48,894 nt of DNA from Acidobacteriota bacterium (GTDB lineage: Bacteria > Acidobacteriota > Terriglobia > Terriglobales > Acidobacteriaceae): positions 1 through 48,894 of the forward strand of contig JAKAYS010000005.1 in the NCBI GenBank assembly GCA_021826695.1, in the 5' to 3' direction. How positions within the stretch are numbered: the first letter of the stretch is position 1; each line of letters starts with the position of its first letter. The translations under genes were made by a program, and so were the position numbers. Of this stretch, positions 43,207 to 48,894 are shown in pieces. Under the pieces are notes generated by a model. It was not told where the DNA came from and did not search any database. It saw only the letters and a list, made by a program, of their open reading frames with translations.

Positions 43207-43989
43207 TCAGCCTACACTTCTGCGGGTTTCGTCTACAGCGCTCGCGATTTCTTTCAGGATTGCTTCCGCTGCCTGCGCAGGGTTGGAAGCCTTTGTGATC
43301 GGCCTGCCGACTACAAGAGCATTGGCTCCGGCACGGATGGCATCGGCGGGAGTTGAGATTCGCTTTTGATCGCCCACTTCGGAGCCTACCGGACGGATGC
43401 CGGGAATGACCAACTGCATGGCCGGGCCAAGCTCCTGGCGCAGCACGCGGATTTCTTCCGCCGAACAGACCAGGCCATCGATTCCGCTATTCCGCGCCAT
43501 GCGGGCAAGTCGAAGCACCTGGTCCGCCGGAGAGGCATCGACTCCAATGGCAGCAAGCTGCGCCGCGTCCATGCTGGTCAAGACCGTGACGGCCAGCAGG
43601 CGCGGGGAGTTGGCTTGGGCTGCGGCAGCTTCAGCGGCGGCTGCGAGCATGGCTGGACCGCCTGCGGCATGGACCGTCAGTAACGATGCGCCCATGGAAG
43701 ACGCAGAACGGACGGCTCCGGCGACAGTGTTGGGAATGTCGTGGAATTTCAAATCGAGAAATACGGAGAAGCCTTGCGATGCGAGTTCTTCGACGATAGC
43801 GGCGCCCGCTACCAGATACAGTTCCAGACCCACCTTGACCCAACGACAGATGCCGCCGAGTTGCCGGGCCAGCTCTCGGGCCTGCGCGGCCGTGGGTACA
43901 TCGAGCGCCACGATCAGGCGGTCTTTTGGCGAACGGGCCGCTGGATTGCGAGACGGGTCGGAGTTTTGAGAGGCGAGAGAATGGGGCAT
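43207..43989 (-). CDS. pyrF: orotidine 5'-phosphate decarboxylase
   Basis: PyrF makes UMP from OMP, the last step of pyrimidine synthesis. The 260-residue TIM barrel has LIVALDVPTAAQA, the catalytic D79-L-K81-F-H-D84 (FLDLKFHDIPNTV) and VIPGIRPVGSEVGDQKRIST near the phosphate site. The end ANALVVGRPITKASNPAQAA is also diagnostic. It has a polar N-terminal extension of about 22 residues. No other pyr genes are near. Confidence 0.95.
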   Translation of the reverse strand: MPHSLASQNSDPSRNPAARSPKDRLIVALDVPTAAQARELARQLGGICRWVKVGLELYLVAGAAIVEELASQGFSVFLDLKFHDIPNTVAGAVRSASSMGASLLTVHAAGGPAMLAAAAEAAAAQANSPRLLAVTVLTSMDAAQLAAIGVDASPADQVLRLARMARNSGIDGLVCSAEEIRVLRQELGPAMQLVIPGIRPVGSEVGDQKRISTPADAIRAGANALVVGRPITKASNPAQAAEAILKEIASAVDETRRSVG

Positions 43990-44019
43990 CCAGATGATTC
44001 TAGAGGAATGGATGCCCTT

Positions 44020-44637
44020 TTAGTTGACGGGGTCCGTCGGCGCAGCTTCGGCGGCTTCCTCACGGGCAACGCGCAGTTTTTGCAGGCGGGCCATTTCGAC
44101 TGCCTGCGGCATATCGATCACATCGAGACGCACACGAGTTACACCTCGGGACCTCATCCGGAGCATATGCGCCGCTTCCGACGAAAGATCGACGATGCGG
44201 GTTTCCGGAACGGGGCCACGGTCATTGACCCGCACCACAATCCATTTGCGGGTCCGCAGGTTGGTGACTTTGACCCAGGTGTTCAGCGGCAGGGAACGGT
44301 GGGCACAGGTCAGGTCGTTCATGTTGAATGTTTCCCCGTTGGCCGTTTCCCTGCCCTGGAACTGTGCTCCGTACCAGGACGCCAGGCCAATCTGGTGCCA
44401 TCCGTGCTGTTTTTCCGGGGACACCGGGGCCGGGGCTACGGAATTTCCCATAGGTGTGAGTAAATGCTGGGCCGGGGTTGGGTTCTCGGAAACAACGGAG
44501 GACACTGGGTGGTCGGCTTGCACACTGGTCAAACTTAATGTGAGACCTAGAAATAGACCCACTGCGATGGAGACGACGCGACGGACAACCGAAGTGGCGT
44601 GGACATTCAAACTCGTATTTTCGCTAAGAATTCTCAT
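44020..44637 (-). CDS. rlpA: RlpA-type septal/peptidoglycan lytic protein (DPBB domain)
   Basis: RlpA proteins cut bare glycan strands at the septum. The 205-residue protein has a signal peptide to about residue 41. Then comes a DPBB domain (about 83-172) with GLASWYGAQFQGRETANGE, LTCAHRSLPLNTWVKVTNL and VRVND139RGP, in which D139 is the conserved acid, and RIVDLSSEAAHML. It lacks a SPOR domain. The ATG follows AGAGGTG. A good sigma-70 promoter lies right upstream at 44654-44682. Confidence 0.92.
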   Translation of the reverse strand: MRILSENTSLNVHATSVVRRVVSIAVGLFLGLTLSLTSVQADHPVSSVVSENPTPAQHLLTPMGNSVAPAPVSPEKQHGWHQIGLASWYGAQFQGRETANGETFNMNDLTCAHRSLPLNTWVKVTNLRTRKWIVVRVNDRGPVPETRIVDLSSEAAHMLRMRSRGVTRVRLDVIDMPQAVEMARLQKLRVAREEAAEAAPTDPVN

Positions 44638-44653
44638 GACTGGAACACCTCTA

Positions 44654-44682
44654 AGTTTACCGGTCTACAACCGCTAAGTCAA
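44654..44682 (-). promoter_or_regulatory. sigma-70 promoter of rlpA
   Basis: On the - strand TTGACT (44682-44677) is followed after exactly 17 bases by TAAACT (44659-44654). The predicted transcript start is about ten bases before the rlpA ATG at 44637, so the leader would be very short, with the AGAGGTG site near its end. Confidence 0.7.
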
Positions 44683-44703
44683 AGAAAAAAATAGGCTTAG
44701 CGG
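44671..44703. promoter_or_regulatory. inverted repeat overlapping the rlpA -35 box
   Basis: CCGCTAAG (44671-44678) and CTTAGCGG (44696-44703) are perfect 8-base inverted arms with a 17-base spacer rich in A. The left arm overlaps the -35 box by two bases and lies in the spacer of the rlpA promoter. It could be a binding site for a dimeric regulator of rlpA or of the divergent thiD. Confidence 0.5.
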
Positions 44704-44904
44704 AGATTTTGCTTGCAATTTCCTGCTTTCTGTGGTACTTATGAGACGGAGTTAATGTACTTTCATTCCTGACCCATCGGTCGTCCATCCGTGCCCGCAT
44801 CCAGACAAAAAGTAGCTCCTGAAGGCGTACTGACGAGTGCAAGGCATAAAGACGGAAAACGAAAATCTGGACAAGATACTTATAAGCATGTAGTCGGCCA
44901 ATCT

Positions 44905-45768
44905 GTGTCGTCTACGAATCGGCTTGCTCCTATCCAAGCCGTCCGACCGATCATTCTCTCTATCGCTGGCTTCGATCCCTCCGGAGGAGCCGGGATCCTT
45001 GCCGATCTGAAGACCTTTGCCGCGATGGGGGTCTATGGCATGGCCTGCATCACTTCGCTGACCATTCAGTCCACGCAAGGTGTGCGCCGGGTCGAGGGGG
45101 TAGACGCCAGCACCGTCATTGAGACGCTGGATTGCCTGGCATCGGATGCCTGCTTTTCTTCTATAAAGGTAGGAATGCTGGGAACGGGCGAGGTGGCGGC
45201 GGCCGTGGCTGACTGGTTGGCAGGCCAGAAAGACGTGCCCGTGGTGCTGGATCCTGTGCTTAAGTCCAGCTCTGGCAAGGACTTACTGGATGTGCGTGGA
45301 CGCGACATTCTGCTGGAGCGATTGCTGGCCCGGGCTGACTGGATTACGCCCAATCTGGCGGAACTGGCTGATTTGGCTGGCCATTCCTACCCCCGGACGG
45401 CTGCGGAAACCGAGGAAGCCGCCCGGCAATTGCAACAAATGGCTGGGCAACAGGGCAATTCCGTCTTGAAGATTGTAGTCACCGGGGGGCATGCGGAGAT
45501 CCCGGACGACCTGTTGCTGACGAACGACGACCTTCGCTGGTTACCCGGCGAACGGATTCAGACGACCTCGACGCATGGCACTGGCTGCACGTTTTCTTCG
45601 GCACTGGCAGTGCGGGTGGCGCTGGGGGATGACCCTTGCAAAGCGGTGCAGGCAGCCAAGGATTATGTGACGGGAGCACTGCGCCGCGCTTATCCTGTAG
45701 GTCGAGGAAACGGGCCGCTGGATCATTTCTGGAAGAATTCTAAGGGCGAAACAGAAACAATCGGTTAA
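44905..45768 (+). CDS. thiD: hydroxymethylpyrimidine / phosphomethylpyrimidine kinase
   Basis: ThiD phosphorylates HMP and HMP-P in thiamine synthesis. The ribokinase-like fold has ILSIAGFDPSGGAGILADLK at the N-terminus, VPVVLDPVLKSSSG, and the anion hole TTSTHGTGCTFSSALAV. The GTG at 44905 gives 287 residues, about the family length. The frame is open to GTG 44791, which would add 38 residues of atypical sequence. No strong ribosome binding site settles it. No other thi gene is near. Confidence 0.9.
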   Translation: MSSTNRLAPIQAVRPIILSIAGFDPSGGAGILADLKTFAAMGVYGMACITSLTIQSTQGVRRVEGVDASTVIETLDCLASDACFSSIKVGMLGTGEVAAAVADWLAGQKDVPVVLDPVLKSSSGKDLLDVRGRDILLERLLARADWITPNLAELADLAGHSYPRTAAETEEAARQLQQMAGQQGNSVLKIVVTGGHAEIPDDLLLTNDDLRWLPGERIQTTSTHGTGCTFSSALAVRVALGDDPCKAVQAAKDYVTGALRRAYPVGRGNGPLDHFWKNSKGETETIG

Positions 45769-45817
45769 AAGTGTCGTTGGGCCCAGGTTTCTCCCACGAA
45801 CCGGAAAGGCGCATCCT

Positions 45818-47044
45818 TTGATCGCGGAATTTCGAGAAGATTTCAACCGGCGTTTTGACCCTAAGCTCTACCAGCAACTGCTGGAGCGCATGGAGCGCGA
45901 GACGCGCGCGCAGGTCAGCTTCAGGATTTCGGAGACGCCCTGTTTTTTCCCTGCTTCGCTGCTCTCCGCCATGGCCACAGCGGGGGCGGAGTTGGCCCAT
46001 CAGCTTGTCGACAGCCCCGAATACATGCGTCGCTCAGACGCCGCTGTTCCAGAGCGTTACCGCGTGGCTGCGGAATCGAAACATCCGAATTTTATGACGG
46101 TGGACTTTGGCCTGGTGCGGGAAGCCGACGGAACACTTGCTCCCAAGCTGGTGGAATTGCAGGCATTTCCGTCCATTTATGGACACCAGGCTGTGCTGTC
46201 CCGCGCCATCCACGAGACTTTTGCGCTCGACGGGCGGCTGCAATGGTTCCTCTCCGGGCTGGACGAAGAAAGTTACTGGAAGCTGTTGCGGCAGGTGGTC
46301 GTTGGCAAGCATGATCCCGAGCAGGTGGTTTTGACCGAAATTGAGCCGGAGGAGCAGAAGACGCTATCGGATTTCCATGTGATGGAGGATCGGCTGGGGA
46401 TTGCGACGGTGGATATTACTAAGGTCGTGCAGCAAGGGAGCCGACTGTTTTATCGGCGCAAGGGATTGGCCGGCTCCCGTTCGCACCTTGTTCCCATCCA
46501 GCGAATTTACAATCGCGCCATCGTCGATGAGATGGTGCGCAAGAAGATCCATTTGCCCTTCGATTATTGCGGCGCTCTGGATGTGGAGTGGGCGGGACAT
46601 CCCAATTGGTACTTCCGCATCAGCAAATTTTCAATTCCGTGGCTTGACCATCCTACGGTGCCGAAGGCCGTGTTTTTGAGCGACTGGTATGCGGGGATTG
46701 GACGGGATCGACTGCCGGAAGACCGGAGCCGCTGGATTTTGAAACCGCTCTACTCCTTTGCCGGAAAGGGAATTCTGTTTGGACCGACGCAGCAGGACCT
46801 GGACGCGATACCCTCGGCGGCCCGAGAACAATATCTGTTGCAGGAACGGGTAAACTTCGCTTCTGTCATTGAGACACCCTTTGGCCCCACGCAGGCGGAG
46901 GTCCGGATTCTCTACGTTTGGCCCGATCGGGAAGAGCTTGTCCCGGTCCTGACTTTGGCGCGGATGGGTCGTGGGGAAATGATGGGCGTAGACCACAATC
47001 GGAACCAGGAATGGGTAGGCAGCACGGCAACTTATTTCCTGTGA
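45818..47044 (+). CDS. unrecognised protein with ATP-grasp-like features
   Basis: The 408-residue protein starts at TTG 45818, preceded by AAAGG at a good distance. The C-terminal half looks ATP-grasp-like: RWILK309PLYSFAGKGI (lysine plus Gly/Ser loop), YLLQERV (342-343), AEVRILYVW (361-363) and VDHNRNQEWVGSTATY. These may be the nucleotide- and metal-binding elements. The N-terminal part has LVELQAFPSIYGHQAVLSRA. I do not know a named family. It lies 50 bases after thiD. Confidence 0.6.
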   Translation: MIAEFREDFNRRFDPKLYQQLLERMERETRAQVSFRISETPCFFPASLLSAMATAGAELAHQLVDSPEYMRRSDAAVPERYRVAAESKHPNFMTVDFGLVREADGTLAPKLVELQAFPSIYGHQAVLSRAIHETFALDGRLQWFLSGLDEESYWKLLRQVVVGKHDPEQVVLTEIEPEEQKTLSDFHVMEDRLGIATVDITKVVQQGSRLFYRRKGLAGSRSHLVPIQRIYNRAIVDEMVRKKIHLPFDYCGALDVEWAGHPNWYFRISKFSIPWLDHPTVPKAVFLSDWYAGIGRDRLPEDRSRWILKPLYSFAGKGILFGPTQQDLDAIPSAAREQYLLQERVNFASVIETPFGPTQAEVRILYVWPDREELVPVLTLARMGRGEMMGVDHNRNQEWVGSTATYFL

Positions 47045-47122
47045 TCGCGTTAGTACACGAAAAGTCACTGTTCCAAAGCTACTAAACCAGTGTATGCTCG
47101 GATGGCATAAGCAATCGTATCG

Positions 47123-47521
47123 ATGACTGAGGATGGAGATGTGTCAACCCTGAAGCCCAAAAACGGATTTACGCCCGGACCGGTATCGGCTGAGACGGGT
47201 GATGCATCCAAGTCCTTGATGGAGCTGCGAGCGTCTGTTCGCTTTCCAGTGCGGATGCATGTAAAGGTCCAGACCGAGAACGGAAGACGGGAAGACGCCG
47301 AGACGATAAATGTTTCTGCCAGCGGCGTTTTACTTGCATTTTCCCGTGCTCTGGATGAAGGCTCTACCATAGAAGTCGAGATGGTCATGCCTTCCAAGGC
47401 GATGGGTACCCCGCAAGATGTTGTAGTCCATTGCCATGGGCGCGTGATACGCTCCTATAGGAAAAGCCCCACGCAAGTGGAGATAGCAACCGTGATCGAT
47501 AATTATCGGATGATTTCCTGA
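47123..47521 (+). CDS. PilZ-domain protein (c-di-GMP receptor candidate)
   Basis: The 132-residue protein has the PilZ signature: R36-A-S-V-R40 (RxxxR) and N63-V-S65-A-S-G68 (D/NxSxxG), separated by about 22 residues. These bind c-di-GMP in known PilZ proteins. It ends with HGRVIRSYRKSPTQVEIATV. The N-terminal 30 residues are polar and probably disordered. It lies six bases upstream of a NarL-type regulator, which suggests that they are made together. Confidence 0.9.
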   Translation: MTEDGDVSTLKPKNGFTPGPVSAETGDASKSLMELRASVRFPVRMHVKVQTENGRREDAETINVSASGVLLAFSRALDEGSTIEVEMVMPSKAMGTPQDVVVHCHGRVIRSYRKSPTQVEIATVIDNYRMIS

Positions 47522-47527
47522 GGCTCT

Positions 47528-48349
47528 ATGCCTTCTACTTCTGCTTCTGCTGACGCAACGAACAAGAATTCTGGTCCTGACAAGAGGCTGGATCGAAGTT
47601 CGGAACAAAATTCGCTGACTCCGCCCGAAGAAACCTCGGGAATCCGTCTTATATTGGCGGACTCCCAGGCCATTTACCGGGTGGGCATTCGCAAGGTCTT
47701 CGCGGTCGAAGACGATATGCGCGTGGTGGCGCAGGCAGAGAACTATGTCGGCCTGCTGGCTGCCATGGAACGTTTCCCTTCCGACATCGTGTTACTGGAC
47801 GGAGGCATGATCGCCTCGATTCCAGAAGCGATTCCAGACATGCTTCGGCGCGCTCCCCAGGCAAAACTCATTGTTCAGGTGAGTGAAAACAGCGAAAGTT
47901 TCATTGTCGACCTTTACCGGCGTGGTGTTCGCGGGGTCATTTCCCGGTCCATCTCCCCGGATCTGCTGATTCGCTGTATCCGCAAGATCGCGGAGGGGGA
48001 GACGTGGATCGACAATCAGTCGGTCAGTTGGGTCATTGAGGCCTATCGCGCCCAGGCGAGTACGCTGACCAACCCACGACTCCAGCCAAGGCTGTCGCCC
48101 AAAGAGCTTTCGATCATTGGGTGTGTGACACAGGGCATGAGGAACAAGGAAATTGCGTACAAGATCGGCACCACGGAGCAGGTCGTAAAAAATTATTTGC
48201 GGAAGATTTACGACAAACTCGGTGTGTCGGACCGCCTGGAACTGGCGCTCTACTGCCTGCACCATCAGTTGTTGAAGCAGCCGCCGGTCAATGCTGTATC
48301 CGGGAGGTCCCCCGTGCAGGAAATCAATGTCGGCCGCATTCGCCCCTAA
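47528..48349 (+). CDS. orphan NarL/LuxR-type response regulator
   Basis: The 273-residue protein has a polar N-terminal extension of about 38 residues, a receiver domain (about 39-155) and a LuxR-type helix-turn-helix (about 189-246, LSPKELSIIGCVTQGMRNKE). In the receiver D45 and D91 (DIVLLD) are present. The usual acid pair is reduced to A-D-S, and the conserved beta-5 lysine is R140 (GVISRSISP). No histidine kinase is near. It is probably coupled with the PilZ gene and could respond without normal phosphorylation. Confidence 0.9.
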   Translation: MPSTSASADATNKNSGPDKRLDRSSEQNSLTPPEETSGIRLILADSQAIYRVGIRKVFAVEDDMRVVAQAENYVGLLAAMERFPSDIVLLDGGMIASIPEAIPDMLRRAPQAKLIVQVSENSESFIVDLYRRGVRGVISRSISPDLLIRCIRKIAEGETWIDNQSVSWVIEAYRAQASTLTNPRLQPRLSPKELSIIGCVTQGMRNKEIAYKIGTTEQVVKNYLRKIYDKLGVSDRLELALYCLHHQLLKQPPVNAVSGRSPVQEINVGRIRP

Positions 48350-48359
48350 AGTTTCATTT

Positions 48360-48878
48360 TCACGCCGTTCCTGAGCATCGCGCCCGCTCCAGCAATGCAA
48401 CCAGTGTTTTCAGGTCTTCTTTCGCCATATGTGCAAGCAAACTTTTTACTTTGTTTGCGACCACACGATCGAGTTCTTTTAGCCGGATCAGGCCTTCTGG
48501 CGTAATCCGCGTGACGACAACGCGGCGGTCCTTGTTGTCGCGCTCCCGGCGGACAAGCCCCTGCCGTTCCATACGGCCCAACAGTCGCGTAATGTCCGGA
48601 TCGTGGCTGATAAGCCGCTCACTTATCTCGGAACACGTCAGCCCTTGCTTGCCCGCGCCGCGCAAAATACGCAGCGAGTTGTATTGTGTTTCGGTGATGC
48701 CATAAGGTTTCATCTGGACGCGCAAGGCATGTTGCAATTGGTCTGCCGTGCGCACTAGGTTCAGGAATGCTTCTTCCCGCAGGTCAGAAAATGGCTGGGT
48801 TTGACGCAGTTCTTTTTGCAGGCGTCCGGCGGTCGAGGCAGGTCGTTTTGTGGTTGAGGCGGTCATGTTTGCAATCAT
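48360..48878 (-). CDS. MarR-family transcriptional regulator
   Basis: The 172-residue protein has a winged helix with YNSLRILRGAGKQGLTCSEI, ERLISHDPDITRLLGRMERQ and GLVRRERDNKDRRVVVTRIT, the MarR signature. MarR proteins repress efflux or stress genes and release DNA on binding a ligand. The divergent target may lie past the window edge. ATG 48878 or ATG 48866 starts it. It converges on the response regulator, with ten bases between stops. Confidence 0.92.
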   Translation of the reverse strand: MIANMTASTTKRPASTAGRLQKELRQTQPFSDLREEAFLNLVRTADQLQHALRVQMKPYGITETQYNSLRILRGAGKQGLTCSEISERLISHDPDITRLLGRMERQGLVRRERDNKDRRVVVTRITPEGLIRLKELDRVVANKVKSLLAHMAKEDLKTLVALLERARCSGTA

Positions 48879-48894
48879 TGCCGGTAGATCGGAA

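Noticed and set aside
1-48894. CRISPR array, tRNA or rRNA genes
   Set aside because: No regularly spaced direct repeats, cloverleaf-like segments or rRNA signatures were seen on reading the intergenic regions.

Overview
The window comes from a bacterial chromosome, most likely an acidobacterium of the Terriglobia type. The reasons are the start of RpoA ([12 protein letters not shown]), the TonB-family and VWA-type exported proteins, the dispersed palindromes that read as VILSEAKDL when translated, and the gene content. This is inference from sequence character; no phylogeny was run. No rRNA, tRNA, CRISPR array, prophage or intact transposon was seen.

Layout. Positions 1-11250 hold the 3' part of the S10-spc-alpha ribosomal cluster, all on the + strand: rplX (cut by the window edge), rplE, rpsN, rpsH, rplF, rplR, rpsE, rpmD, rplO, secY, adk, map, infA, rpmJ, rpsM, rpsK, rpsD, rpoA, rplQ. 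Two palindromic repeats sit inside this cluster. From 11350 to 16550 (- strand) lie gltX and a likely operon of TonB-like protein, M48-like protein and small outer-membrane barrel, closed by a clear terminator. From 17150 to 25600 is an accessory region: galE, an exported VWA protein, an ArsB-like permease, an idonate/gluconate-type dehydrogenase pair (Zn-ADH plus SDR), an exported metallo-beta-lactamase-fold protein, a MmcQ/YjbR protein and an MFS carrier.

From 25700 to 31350 is the rpsP-khpA-rimM-trmD-rplS-rnhB translation and RNA locus. It is interrupted twice: by a cluster of hairpin repeats around a truncated REP-associated tyrosine transposase between trmD and rplS, and by an opposite-strand outer-membrane protein gene between rplS and rnhB. 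From 31350 to 38470 lie msrQ/msrP (periplasmic methionine sulfoxide repair), an acyltransferase, an unrecognised protein, a CCA-type nucleotidyltransferase with a 258-residue histone-H1-like tail, and an exporter of the EntS type. dnaE fills 38625-42140. The last part holds two small redox or unknown genes, pyrF, rlpA (with a visible sigma-70 promoter), thiD, an ATP-grasp-like protein, a PilZ protein, an orphan NarL-type regulator and a MarR regulator.

The most unusual things are: two dispersed repeat families, one placed inside the ribosomal operon and one associated with a dead RAYT gene; the basic tail on the CCA enzyme; three enzyme or receiver homologues with altered key residues (M48 HExxH to FQLAH, SDR YxxxK to YxxxR, receiver Lys to Arg); and a probable TTG start for infA. 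No complete new multi-gene system could be demonstrated from the sequence alone.
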